A DNA stretch of 64,000 bases from Myxococcales bacterium (lineage in GTDB: Bacteria; Myxococcota_A; Bradymonadia; UBA7976; UBA1532). The notes beneath the pieces were generated by a model. It did no database searches, was not told the origin of the DNA, and was given only the letters and a program-made list of their open reading frames with translations. The stretch's first letter is position 1. Each line of letters starts with the position of its first letter. Made by a program: the position numbers and the translations under genes. Shown here in pieces: positions 54,895 to 63,803 of this stretch. Where the stretch lies: NCBI GenBank assembly GCA_020633465.1, contig JACKDN010000034.1, forward strand, positions 1 to 64,000, given 5' to 3'.

Positions 54895-57690
54895 ATGAAG
54901 ACGCTCCTGACCCTCACCGTGAACGGGCGGCGCCAGCAGGTGGCCGCCCGCCCCAACCACTCGCTGCTCGAGGTGCTGCGCTACGACCTGGATCTCACCG
55001 GGTCGAAGCAGGGCTGCGACAAGGGCGACTGCGGCGCGTGCACGGTGCTGGTGGACGGCGAGCCGGTGCTGGCCTGCTGCACGCTGGCCGCGATGGTGCC
55101 GCCCGACGCGCAGATCACCACCATCGAGGGGCTGGCCCGGCCGGACGGGCTGGACGCGGTGCAGGAGGCCTTCGATCGCAGCGGCGCGCTGCAGTGCGGC
55201 TTCTGCCAGCCGGGCATGATGCTCAGCGCGCGGGCGCTGCTGAACCAGACCAAGGATCCCGACGACGCCGCCATCCGCGAGGCGCTGTCGGGCAACCTGT
55301 GCCGCTGCACGGGCTACACGCAGATCTTCGAGGCGGTGAAGCTGGCGGCGGCCATCGAGCGGGGCGAGGCGCCGCCCTACGATCCGCAGCCGGCCGAGGG
55401 CTTCAGCGTGCTCGGCGGGCGCCACCGCAAGGCCGACGGGCACCTCAAGGCCACCGGCGACGCGCTCTACACCGACGATCTGAACCCGCCCGGGCTGCTG
55501 CACTGCAAGATCCTGCGCAGCCCGCACGCGCACGCGGTCATCCGCGGCGTCGACACCACGCAGGCCGAGGCGCTCGAGGGCGTGGTCGCCGTGCTCACGG
55601 GCGCGGCGCTGCCCACGCTGTACGGCGTGATCCCGTGGACCGAGGACGAGCAGGCGCTGTGTACCGACCGCGCGCGCTTCGTCGGCGACGAGGTGGCGGC
55701 GGTGGCGGCGATCGACGAGGAGACCGCGCAGCGGGCGCTCGATCTCATCGTCGTCGACTACGAGGTGCTGCCCGCGGTCTTCGATCCGGCCGAGGCGCTG
55801 CGCGACGACGCGCCGGTGCTGTTCCCCGGGCGCAAGCGCGGCAACCTGACCAAGCGGGTGCGGCTCGAGTTCGGCGACGTGGACGCGGCGCTCGGCGACG
55901 CCGACGTCGTCATCGAGGGCGACTACCTGTTCGAGGGCACGGCCCACGCGCCCATCGAGCCCCACTGCGTCGTGGCCCGCTACGACGCCCGCGGGCTGCT
56001 CACCGTCCACAGCAGCACGCAGATCCCGCACTACGTGCACCGCACGCTGGCCAAGGTGCTCGAGCTACCCGCCGACCGCGTGCGCGTGGTGCAGCCGGCC
56101 CTCGGCGGGGCCTTCGGCGGCAAGTCGGATCCCTTCGGACACGAGCTGGTGGCGGCGAAGCTGGCGATGATCACGGGTCGCCCGGTGAAGTGCCTGCTGA
56201 CGCGCGAGGAGACCTTCTACACCCACCGCGGCCGGCACCCGATGCACATGCGGATGAAGCTGGGCGCGACGAAGGACGGCAAGCTGACGGCGCTGGACAG
56301 CGACGTGCTGATCGACGGCGGCGCCTACACCAGCTTCGGGCTCGTGACCACCTACTACGCCGGCCAGCTCTTGACCGCGCCGACCGGCTACGCCACCTAC
56401 CGCTTCGACTCGCGGCGCGCCTTCACCAACAAGCCGCCCTGCGGGCCGAAGCGCGGCCACGGCAGCGTACAGCCGCGCTTCGCCTTCGAGATTCAGCTCG
56501 ACAAGGTGGCGCACGCGCTGGGCATCGACCCCATCGAGCTGCGCCGGCGCAACGACGTGGGCCCGAACGCCACGACCGTCAACGGCCAGCGCATCACCAG
56601 CAACGGCTTCCTCGAGTGCCTGCGGGTGGTCGAAGAGGCCAGCGAGTGGAAGGCGCGCTACGGCAAGCTGCCCTTCGGGCGCGGGCTGGGCGTCGCCGGC
56701 AGCACCTACATCTCGGGCACCGCCTACCCGGTGTACCCCAACGAGATGCCGCAGTCGGGCGTGCAGCTGCGGCTGGACCGCAGCGGCCGCGCGCACGTGA
56801 TGTGCGGCGCCAGCGACATCGGCCAGGGCAGCGACACGATGCTCGCGCTGATCGTCGCCGAGGAGCTCGGGCTGTCGCCGGACAAGGTGGTGGTGACCAG
56901 CAGCGACACCGACCTGTCGCCGGTCGACCTGGGCGCCTACAGCAGCCGGGTGACGTTCATGGCGGGCACCGCCTGCCGCCACGCGGCGCAGGCGATGGCC
57001 GCGAAGATCGCCGACGTCGTCGGCAGCCGGCTCGAGGTGCCCTCGTCCGAGATCGGGCGCGGCAACGGGCGCTGGTTCTGGCTGCGGGATCCGACGCGCG
57101 GGGTGGGCGCCGCCGAGGCGTTCCAGCTGGCCGAGGCGGCCTACGGCACGCTGGGCGCCACCGGCGGCTACCGCACCGACACCACGCTGGGCGGCGACTA
57201 CCGCGGCGGCACCATCGGGGCCAGCCCCGCCTACAGCTTCACGGCGCACGTGGCCGAGGTGGACGTCGACCTCGAGACCGGCTTCGTGCGGGTGCCGCGC
57301 ATCTGGGCGGCCCACGACTGCGGCTTCGCGCTCAACCCCACGCTGGTCGAGGGGCAGATCGCCGGCTCGGTCTACATGGGCTGGGCCGAGGCGGTGATGG
57401 AGCAGCAGGTGCTGGCCTACGGGGGCACCAACCCCGGGCTGCTGCGCGGGCCCAACCTGCTGGACTACCGCATCCCGACCGCCGCCGAGACGCCCGACAT
57501 CCGCTGCTTCATCGTGCAGAGCCAGGATCCCGAGGGGCCCTACGGCGCCAAGGAGGCCGGCGAGGGGCCGCTGCACCCGGTGCTGCCGGCCATCGCCAAC
57601 GCCATCTACGACGCGGTGGGCGTGCGCCTCGATCGCCTGCCCTTCCACGCCTCGGCGGTCAAGGCCGCCCTGGCCGCGCGGGAGGGCTGA
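54895..57690 (+). CDS. Fused FeS and molybdenum subunits of a 4-hydroxybenzoyl-CoA-reductase-like enzyme
   Basis: This is a 931-residue xanthine-oxidase-family protein. Residues 1-155 form the two-cluster ferredoxin part: plant-type [2Fe-2S] with Cys41, 46, 49 and 61, then Cys101, 104, 136 and 138. Residues about 170-931 are the molybdopterin-binding part, with GGAFGGKSDPFGHELVA, RGHGSVQPRFAFEIQ and QDPEGPYGAKEAGEGPLHP (the last with the catalytic Glu near its end). In most bacteria these are separate subunits (HcrC and HcrA). Here they are one chain. The FAD subunit gene follows by two bases and carries the [4Fe-4S] insert specific to 4-hydroxybenzoyl-CoA reductase, so reductive dehydroxylation of an aromatic CoA ester is the best guess. 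No other aromatic-degradation gene is present. Confidence 0.88.
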   Translation: MKTLLTLTVNGRRQQVAARPNHSLLEVLRYDLDLTGSKQGCDKGDCGACTVLVDGEPVLACCTLAAMVPPDAQITTIEGLARPDGLDAVQEAFDRSGALQCGFCQPGMMLSARALLNQTKDPDDAAIREALSGNLCRCTGYTQIFEAVKLAAAIERGEAPPYDPQPAEGFSVLGGRHRKADGHLKATGDALYTDDLNPPGLLHCKILRSPHAHAVIRGVDTTQAEALEGVVAVLTGAALPTLYGVIPWTEDEQALCTDRARFVGDEVAAVAAIDEETAQRALDLIVVDYEVLPAVFDPAEALRDDAPVLFPGRKRGNLTKRVRLEFGDVDAALGDADVVIEGDYLFEGTAHAPIEPHCVVARYDARGLLTVHSSTQIPHYVHRTLAKVLELPADRVRVVQPALGGAFGGKSDPFGHELVAAKLAMITGRPVKCLLTREETFYTHRGRHPMHMRMKLGATKDGKLTALDSDVLIDGGAYTSFGLVTTYYAGQLLTAPTGYATYRFDSRRAFTNKPPCGPKRGHGSVQPRFAFEIQLDKVAHALGIDPIELRRRNDVGPNATTVNGQRITSNGFLECLRVVEEASEWKARYGKLPFGRGLGVAGSTYISGTAYPVYPNEMPQSGVQLRLDRSGRAHVMCGASDIGQGSDTMLALIVAEELGLSPDKVVVTSSDTDLSPVDLGAYSSRVTFMAGTACRHAAQAMAAKIADVVGSRLEVPSSEIGRGNGRWFWLRDPTRGVGAAEAFQLAEAAYGTLGATGGYRTDTTLGGDYRGGTIGASPAYSFTAHVAEVDVDLETGFVRVPRIWAAHDCGFALNPTLVEGQIAGSVYMGWAEAVMEQQVLAYGGTNPGLLRGPNLLDYRIPTAAETPDIRCFIVQSQDPEGPYGAKEAGEGPLHPVLPAIANAIYDAVGVRLDRLPFHASAVKAALAAREG

Positions 57691-57692
57691 GG

Positions 57693-58673
57693 GTGCTGCG
57701 CATCGCCGACACCTTCGTGGTCGAGAACCCGACCAGCCTCGACGAGGCGCTGTACCTGCTCGACCGCTTCGGCGAGCGCGCGCGCCTGGTCGCCGGCGGC
57801 ACCGATCTGCTGCCCAACATCAAGCACGGCCTGCACGCGCCCGAGGTGCTGATCAGCCTGAAGCGCGTGCCCGAGCTGCGGGCGCTCGACCTCGACGGCG
57901 ATCCCTTCGTGCTCGGCGCCACCCTGGGCATCCACGAGATCGCGCAGAGCGACGCGGTGGGCGCGGCGCTGCCCGCCCTGCGCAGCGCCGCGCGGCAGAT
58001 CGCGGGTCCGCAGCTTCGCCGCATGGGCACGCTGGGCGGCAACGTCTGCCTCGACACCCGCTGCGTCTACATCAACCAGAGCGCCTTCTGGCGCGGCGCC
58101 TTGGGCTACTGCCTGAAGAAGGACGGCGACACCTGCCACGTGACGGTGGTGGGCAAGAAGTGCGTGGCGGCGGCCAGCAACGACACCGCCCCGGTGCTGA
58201 TGGCCCACGACGCGCAGGTCGAGCTGCTCGGGCCGCGCGGGGCGCGCACGCTGGCGCTCGAGGACTTCTACGTCAACGACGGCGAGAAGAACAACGCGCT
58301 CGAGCCCGACGAGATCCTCACCGCGGTGCGCGTGCCGCGCCCCGGGCCGACGCGCGTGGCCAGCTTCCAGAAGCTGCGGGTGCGCGACGCCATCGACTTC
58401 CCGCTGTTGAACCTGTGCCTGGCCTTCGACCTCGTCGACGGGCAGGTGAAGGCCCCCACGCTGGTGGTCAGCGCCATCGCCGCGCGCCCGCGGCGCATCA
58501 AGGGGCTGCCGGAGGGTCCGCTGAACGACGACCTGGTGCGGGCCGCCGGCGAGCTGGCCCACAAGAAGATCCGCCCGCTGACCAACATCGACGCCGACGT
58601 GGCCTGGCGCCGCGAGATGGTGCCGGTGCTCGTGGCGCGGGCCTTCGCCGAGGCCGCCGGAGGTGCCGCGTGA
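57693..58673 (+). CDS. hcrB: FAD/[4Fe-4S] subunit of a 4-hydroxybenzoyl-CoA-reductase-like enzyme
   Basis: This is a 326-residue FAD-binding subunit of the CODH/xanthine dehydrogenase family. FAD contacts are RLVAGGTDLLPNIK and TLGGNVCLDTRC. Between residues 124 and 157 lies a cysteine insert: Cys124, 140, 148 and 157. The spacing (16, 8, 9) equals that which binds the extra [4Fe-4S] cluster in the beta subunit of Thauera 4-hydroxybenzoyl-CoA reductase, the cluster used to send low-potential electrons to the Mo site. The GTG at 57693 has GGGAGGG upstream and starts two bases after the previous stop. Its TGA overlaps the next GTG (GTGA). The physiological substrate is inferred from this insert. 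Confidence 0.88.
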   Translation: MLRIADTFVVENPTSLDEALYLLDRFGERARLVAGGTDLLPNIKHGLHAPEVLISLKRVPELRALDLDGDPFVLGATLGIHEIAQSDAVGAALPALRSAARQIAGPQLRRMGTLGGNVCLDTRCVYINQSAFWRGALGYCLKKDGDTCHVTVVGKKCVAAASNDTAPVLMAHDAQVELLGPRGARTLALEDFYVNDGEKNNALEPDEILTAVRVPRPGPTRVASFQKLRVRDAIDFPLLNLCLAFDLVDGQVKAPTLVVSAIAARPRRIKGLPEGPLNDDLVRAAGELAHKKIRPLTNIDADVAWRREMVPVLVARAFAEAAGGAA

Positions 58674-59404
58674 GCCTCTTCGGTCGCGTCCGCGGCTGGG
58701 CGCTGCTGCTCGCGCTGGGCCTGGTGCTGGCGCCGGCGGGCGACGTGCTGGCCAAGAAGCGCAAGTTCAACGTCAAGCGCTACCACCTGACCCTGCGCCA
58801 CGTGAACACCAAGGATCGCGTGGACAACCTGTGGGTCATCCGCGTCGATCCCAAGGACAAGAACCGGCAGTGGGTGGGCAAGCGGGCGCGCAAGCGGCTC
58901 GAGCACTTCCTGCGCGACTGGCGCACCGGCAAGCAGACGCGCGTGCCCGAGCGCCTGCTGTGGTACCTGTACCTGGTCGGCCAGCGCTTCGACAAACCGA
59001 TCCACATCGTCAGCGGCTACCGCTCGAAGGAGCGCAAGACCAGCCGGCACCGCCACGGCAAGGCGGTGGACTTCCGGGTCGAGGGCGTCGATCCGAAAGA
59101 GGTCTGGGAGTACTGCAAGCGCTTCGATCGGGTGGGCATCGGCTACTACCCGAACTCGAAGTTCGTGCACCTCGACGTGCGCGACAAGTCGTACTACTGG
59201 ATTGACGAGTCCGGCCCCGGCGAAGAGGCCGACTACCGCGAGGGCGTCGCGCAGAAGAAGCCCAAGCGCAAGAAGCGGCGGGGCAAGAGCGGCAAGCGCC
59301 GGGGCAAGCGGGCCGGCAAGAGCGCGGACAAGGCAGGCAAGGGCAAACAGTCGAAGCGGCGCGCGCGGAAGCGCGCCGGCGCCGTGGCGGCCGACCGCCG
59401 CTGA
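58670..59404 (+). CDS. DUF882 / peptidase M15-like exported endopeptidase
   Basis: This is a 244-residue exported protein of the DUF882 (YcbK/MepK-like) group, which cleaves peptidoglycan cross-links. After a signal peptide (LVLAPAGDVLAKK), the zinc-peptidase core has SGYRSKERKTSRHRHGKAVDFR, with the His and Asp in RHGKAVD, then GVGYYP-like GIGYYPNSKFVHLDV with the last His. The C-terminal 55 residues are nearly all Lys, Arg, Gly and Ala, an unusual basic tail that could bind the acidic cell wall or DNA. The GTG overlaps the hcrB stop, so it belongs to the same transcript, although a functional link is not obvious. Confidence 0.82.
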   Translation: MSLFGRVRGWALLLALGLVLAPAGDVLAKKRKFNVKRYHLTLRHVNTKDRVDNLWVIRVDPKDKNRQWVGKRARKRLEHFLRDWRTGKQTRVPERLLWYLYLVGQRFDKPIHIVSGYRSKERKTSRHRHGKAVDFRVEGVDPKEVWEYCKRFDRVGIGYYPNSKFVHLDVRDKSYYWIDESGPGEEADYREGVAQKKPKRKKRRGKSGKRRGKRAGKSADKAGKGKQSKRRARKRAGAVAADRR

Positions 59405-59471
59405 CCGGCCCGAGGTCGGGCCCTTCGCGGCCCGATCGCCGTCCGCGCCACCCTGATCTCGCGAGGGCCCC

Positions 59472-61118
59472 ATGCTGCGCCTGCTGTTCGCCTCCCTCCG
59501 CTTCGTCCTCGCGCTGCCCTTCACGCTCACCCGCTACGCGCTGGCGCGGCTGCGCCCACGCGACGTGGTGTTGCAGCTCGATCTCGACGCCCTGCACCCG
59601 CTGTTCACCCAGCCCGCGCACCTGCTGGCCCGCCTGCAGGGCCAGACCCCGCGGCTGGACCAGCTCACGCTGCTCGCGCGGCTCGAGCGGGCCCGGGACG
59701 ACGACCGCGTGCAGACGATCTACGTGCGCATCGGCGCGCTGCGGGGCGGCTGGGCCACGCACTTCGGGCTGCGCGAGGCCATCCGGCTGGCCGCCGAGCG
59801 CCCCAACTGCCGCGTGGTGGCCTTCGTCGCCCAGCCCGATCTGCGGTCGCTGTGGCTGGCCTCGGCGGCCGACGAGGTGTGGCTGCCCCCGGACGTGCCG
59901 GTGACGAGCCAGGGCTTCGGCGCCGAGGTCACCTTCTTCGGCGAGGCCCTCGACCGCGCCGGCGTCGAGGTCGACGTGCTGACCGCCGGCGCGTACAAGG
60001 CCGCGCTCGAGCCCTTCACCCGCACCGAGCCCAGCCCCGCCAACGCCGAGATGATCCGGGCGCTGCTGCAGTCGATGCGGCAGGTGGTCGAGGCCGAGAT
60101 CGGCGGTCGGCGCGGCGAGGACGTCGAGCTCGACCTGCTCGGCGGCGGCCCCGCGCAGCCCGAGGTGTTCGTCGAGACCGGCCTCGCCGACGCGATCGTG
60201 CCCGAGGAGCAGGTGCGCGAGCGGCTCGGCTGCCCCGAGGACGGGGACACCCGGCTCGTCGGCCTCGAGGACTACGCCGGGCCGGTGCGGCCGTGGCCGC
60301 GGTGGCCTCGCCGCCCCGCGCGGTTGGGGCTGATCGAGATCAAGGGGCTCATCAAGGACGGCCGCGGCCCCGGGCCCACCGACCGCGCCGTGGTCGCGGC
60401 CTGCGACGCGGCGCGGCGCGACGACCGCGTCCGCGGCGTGCTGCTGCACATCGACAGCGGCGGCGGCAGCGCGACGGCCAGCGAGCGCATGTGGCGCGCG
60501 GTGCGGGCGTTGAACGCCGAGAAGCCCGTCGTCGCGCTGCTGGGCGACACGGCGGCCAGCGGCGGGTACTACGTCGCGACCGCCGCCCGGCAGATCGTCT
60601 GCCCGCCGACGACGCTGACCGGCAGCATCGGCGTGCTGGCCGCGAAGCCCGTGGCCGCCGGCCTGCTGGCCCGCCTGGGCATCCACCAGACGCGCTTCGA
60701 GCTGCACCCCCGGGCGACGATGTTCTCGGCCGGGCGGCCCTTCACCGACGACGAGCGCGCGGCCCTCGCCGCCAGCATCGAGCACACCTACCGGTTGTTC
60801 CTGCGGCGCGTGGCCGAGGGGCGCGCGCTGACGACCGACGAGGTCGAGCCGCTGGCGCAGGGGCGCGTCTGGACCGGCCACGACGCCCAGCAGAGCCGGC
60901 TGATCGACCGCCGCGGTGGCCTGCCGGCCGCGCTCGACGTGCTCGGCGAGGCGGCCGGCGTCGCCGATCGCCGGCTGCGACGGGTCGGACCCCGCCGCAC
61001 GCTGCTGCAGCGACTGCTGCGCCAGACCGGCGCCGCCGAGGCCGTCGAGCCCCTCGAGCTGCTCGCCCTGACCCGCGACACACGGGCGCTGGCCTGGTGC
61101 CCGGTGCGCCTGGACTGA
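59472..61118 (+). CDS. sppA: Signal peptide peptidase SppA (S49), long form
   Basis: This is a 548-residue S49 protease in the double-domain form of E. coli SppA, which degrades cleaved signal peptides at the inner membrane. An N-terminal membrane segment (LLFASLRFVLALPFTLTRYA) is followed by two repeated crotonase-like domains. The catalytic Lys176 is in TAGAYKAALEPF in the first half. The nucleophile Ser363 is in DTAASGGYYVA in the second half, with TTLTGSIGVL beyond it. Spacing fits the family (Lys and Ser in separate halves). The ATG at 59472 has GAGGGCCCC upstream. Its stop is flush with the opposite gene's stop. Confidence 0.92.
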   Translation: MLRLLFASLRFVLALPFTLTRYALARLRPRDVVLQLDLDALHPLFTQPAHLLARLQGQTPRLDQLTLLARLERARDDDRVQTIYVRIGALRGGWATHFGLREAIRLAAERPNCRVVAFVAQPDLRSLWLASAADEVWLPPDVPVTSQGFGAEVTFFGEALDRAGVEVDVLTAGAYKAALEPFTRTEPSPANAEMIRALLQSMRQVVEAEIGGRRGEDVELDLLGGGPAQPEVFVETGLADAIVPEEQVRERLGCPEDGDTRLVGLEDYAGPVRPWPRWPRRPARLGLIEIKGLIKDGRGPGPTDRAVVAACDAARRDDRVRGVLLHIDSGGGSATASERMWRAVRALNAEKPVVALLGDTAASGGYYVATAARQIVCPPTTLTGSIGVLAAKPVAAGLLARLGIHQTRFELHPRATMFSAGRPFTDDERAALAASIEHTYRLFLRRVAEGRALTTDEVEPLAQGRVWTGHDAQQSRLIDRRGGLPAALDVLGEAAGVADRRLRRVGPRRTLLQRLLRQTGAAEAVEPLELLALTRDTRALAWCPVRLD

Positions 61119-63305
61119 TCAGGGCGGCGCGCCCGCCTGCAGCTGCTGCATCGCCTGCGTCAGCAGCGGGTGCCCGGGCAGCGCGGTCAGGCCGCGGCGC
61201 ACCGTCTCGAAGGCCGCGCCGCGATCGCCTTGCCGGTGGTGCAGCCGGGCGAGCTCGAGCCAGCCGTCCACCCGCCGCGGCGCGTCGCGCACCATGCGCT
61301 CGAGATCGGTGCGCGCGCCCACGACGTCGCCGGCCGCCAGCCGGCCGCGCGCGCGCATCCAGCGGGCCGGCGCGAAGGCCGGATCGAGCGCCAACGCCCG
61401 CTCGAAGAAGCGCTGCGCCCCGGCCTGATCGCCCTTGCGCGCCACCAGCACGCCCAGGTTGAACACCGCGCTGGCGCTGGTCGGATCGCGGTCGATGGCC
61501 GCCTGGAAGTGCTTCGCGGCCGCCTCCAGATCGCCCATCTGCATGGCGTTGTAGCCGCGGTTGCCGGCGGTGATGGGCTCGTGGGGCGCCAGCTCGTCGG
61601 CGCGCGCGTAGGCCGCCTCGGCCTCGACGTAGCGTCCCTGCCGCTGCAGGACGTTGGCCAGGTTGCCCCACGCCTGCCGGTAGTCGGCCCGCTTCTCGAT
61701 GGCCTGGCGCAGCACCTTCTCGGCGTCGTCGAGGCGCCCCATGCGCTCGAGCACCTCGGCCCAGTCGAGCAGCGGCACCGTCGCCGTCGGATCGCGCTTC
61801 GCGGCCTCCTGGTGGGCGCGGTCGGCGGCCGCCAGATCGCCCGCCGCCTCGTGCAGCTGGGCCAGCTCGTACCAGGCGTCCGCGCGGACCGGCCGCTCGG
61901 TCAGCGCCGCGGTCAGCGCGGCCCGGGCGATCGGCCCGTGCTCGTTCTTCCCCTGGAAGCGCCACAGGTGCGCGTGGGCGATGCCCTCGCGCACCGCGGC
62001 CTTCGCCGGCGTGTCGCCCTCGCGCGTCGCCGCCAGCACGTCGACCAGCTGGGTCGTCGTGGGTCGGGCGGCGTGATCGGGGGCGTCGGGGCGCTCGCGG
62101 ATGAAGTGATCGGTGAACGTGACGTGCGGGATGTCGCTGGTGCCGCCCGAGCGCATGTGGCAGCGCGCGCAGTCCTTGGCCTCGCCCATGCCGTGGGCGT
62201 CGCCGCAGTCCTCCACCTTGTGGCAGGTGAGGCAGCCGGTGTAGCGGCTCTTCGCCTCGTCGAGCTTGTGCGGATCGTGGCAGGTGGTGCAGGTGAGCTT
62301 GCCGCCGCTGCCCTTGAAGCACGCGCTGAGCGCCAACCGCTTGCCGTGGCCCGCGATGCCGAACTCGCGCCCGCCGTCCTCGGCGAACACGTAGATGGAC
62401 ATGAAGTCCTCGAGGGGCGTGCGGGGATCGTAGCGATCCCAGCGCTGCCCCTCGAGCAGCACCCGCGCCTCGCCGGGCAGGTGGCACTGCTGGCAGATGC
62501 GCAGCTGCCCCACCGGATCCAGCCGGCCCGGGTTGAGGATCCACGGATCGGGCGCGCCGGTGGGCCCCTCGCCGGCGCGCCGCTTCGCGACGTGCTGGGT
62601 GCCGTCGCCGTGGCAGCGCGTGCAGGTCATGCCCTCGGCGAAGGGCGCGTCGTAGCCGGCCAAGGTGCCCGCGCGGGCCGGGGACAGGTCGTTGTGGCAG
62701 AAGATGCACTGGGGCTTGACCGGGCGGTCGAAGCGCAGGTTGCTGCTGTCCTCGTAGCCGGGGCTCATGTCCCAGAGGCGGCGGTGCGAGTACCAGGTGA
62801 GCGGCAGCTGGACCAGCTCGCCCTCGACGATGCCGAAGTACGAGCGCGTGTGGTTGCCCGAGCCGACCACGTATTCGACCTTCACCCGGCGGCGGTGCGC
62901 CGTGCCGGGCATCGTCTCCTCCTGCCACCAGGTGCCGTCGTCGTCGACGTAGGCCCGGTACACCAGCCCGGACACCGGGTGCGTCACCGTGGCGGCCTCG
63001 GGCGCGAAGTCCTCGATCGTCGGGCGGGCGTCGGGGCGGTACAGGGTGTGGCCCATGCCGGTCGCGGCGTAGCCGTCCGCCTGATCCGGGTGGCAGTCGA
63101 AGCAGGCGTCGGGCCCCGGGGGCGGCCGCGTGGGGGCCGGCGCGGCCGCGTCGACGGCGCGCGCCGCGTCCACCGGGACGGCGTCGGCGCGCGCCGGGGC
63201 CGCGTCGTTCGCCGCCGGCGGCTTCGAGCGCGAACAGGCGGCGAGGCCCGCCGCGGCGAGCAGCACGAAGACGATCGGTGCGGCCGGCGGCCGGCGGCGG
63301 GGCAT
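61119..63305 (-). CDS. Heptahaem cytochrome c / TPR lipoprotein
   Basis: This is a 728-residue predicted lipoprotein (lipobox GLAAC) with seven CxxCH haem sites in the first 430 residues: CFDCH, CIFCH, CTRCH, CQQCH, CTTCH, CLTCH and CARCH. The rest, about residues 450-728, is TPR repeats (WGNLANVLQRQGRYVEAEAAY, SAVFNLGVLVARKGDQAGAQRFF). Cytochrome and TPR in one chain suggests an electron-transfer or nitrite/sulfur-type enzyme held in a complex. The GHTRSYFG and FGIAGHGK regions between haems look like family features of multihaem proteins in Planctomycetes and Myxococcota (inference). The start at 63305 has GAGGGA upstream. A longer frame upstream exists, but the terminator at 63422 lies inside it, so the short start is right. 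Confidence 0.88.
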   Translation of the reverse strand: MPRRRPPAAPIVFVLLAAAGLAACSRSKPPAANDAAPARADAVPVDAARAVDAAAPAPTRPPPGPDACFDCHPDQADGYAATGMGHTLYRPDARPTIEDFAPEAATVTHPVSGLVYRAYVDDDGTWWQEETMPGTAHRRRVKVEYVVGSGNHTRSYFGIVEGELVQLPLTWYSHRRLWDMSPGYEDSSNLRFDRPVKPQCIFCHNDLSPARAGTLAGYDAPFAEGMTCTRCHGDGTQHVAKRRAGEGPTGAPDPWILNPGRLDPVGQLRICQQCHLPGEARVLLEGQRWDRYDPRTPLEDFMSIYVFAEDGGREFGIAGHGKRLALSACFKGSGGKLTCTTCHDPHKLDEAKSRYTGCLTCHKVEDCGDAHGMGEAKDCARCHMRSGGTSDIPHVTFTDHFIRERPDAPDHAARPTTTQLVDVLAATREGDTPAKAAVREGIAHAHLWRFQGKNEHGPIARAALTAALTERPVRADAWYELAQLHEAAGDLAAADRAHQEAAKRDPTATVPLLDWAEVLERMGRLDDAEKVLRQAIEKRADYRQAWGNLANVLQRQGRYVEAEAAYARADELAPHEPITAGNRGYNAMQMGDLEAAAKHFQAAIDRDPTSASAVFNLGVLVARKGDQAGAQRFFERALALDPAFAPARWMRARGRLAAGDVVGARTDLERMVRDAPRRVDGWLELARLHHRQGDRGAAFETVRRGLTALPGHPLLTQAMQQLQAGAPP

Positions 63306-63339
63306 GGACGGCTCCCTCGAGCGACGCGACAGGACAGGG

Positions 63340-63345
63340 AGTCTA
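63340..63345 (-). promoter_or_regulatory. Possible -10 box of the cytochrome gene
   Basis: On the minus strand a TAGACT lies 35 bp before the cytochrome start, between that gene and the terminator at 63422. No good -35 is seen. It would allow the cytochrome gene to be read independently of the RNA-like region upstream. Confidence 0.3.
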
Positions 63346-63421
63346 GCAGAGGGGCGCGCGTCGCCACGGATCGAGGCGGCGCGGGCCCCGCGGGCGGGGA
63401 CGGGCGGCTGGGGCGGGCGGC

Positions 63422-63461
63422 AAAAAAAAGGCCCGCGCAGGGGGGAGAACCTGCGCGGGCC
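63422..63461 (-). terminator. Strong rho-independent terminator
   Basis: On the minus strand a 12-bp perfect stem (ggcccgcgcagg paired with cctgcgcgggcc) with an 8-base loop, ttctcccc, is followed directly by eight T residues. It is the only classical intrinsic terminator I found in the window, and it ends transcripts arriving from the right, 117 bp before the cytochrome start. Confidence 0.88.
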
Positions 63462-63726
63462 GAGCCCGTTTCGAGGCGGGCGTGGGTGCGCGCGTCCGGG
63501 GAGAGCACGCGAGCACCCGAGACACCGAATCGCACCCAGAACAGGGACGCGATCGTGGGCACCCCGGCTGCGGACCGCCGGGATGGGGGGTGAAGGGTCG
63601 CCGGCCGCGCCGGGGAGAGACCACGGCCAGGCGACACTTCGGGGGTGCGCAACCGCCGGGGAGGACGGTGTGCGCGACGTTTCGTCCCCGCGGGCGCCGG
63701 GGAGAGACCACCCGCGAGGTCGAAGA

Positions 63727-63803
63727 CACTGCGGACCAAGGCACTGCGGACCAAGGCACTGCGGACCAGGGACACTGCGGACCAGGGACACTGCGAGCAG
63801 CGC
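63727..63803. repeat. Five 15-16 bp tandem repeats
   Basis: Units begin at 63727, 63742, 63757, 63773 and 63789, with consensus cactgcggaccaagg or cactgcggaccaggga. The fifth copy is partial. The core tgcggacc also forms the loop of the hairpin at 63560-63592. Confidence 0.9.

Noticed and set aside
61116..61121. TGATCA shared by two convergent stop codons as a special signal
   Set aside because: It is simply two stops meeting; tight convergent ends also occur at 7990-8006, 27737-27741 and 30347-30351.
63727..63803. CRISPR array
   Set aside because: Units are 15-16 bp, directly abutting, with no spacers and no cas genes.
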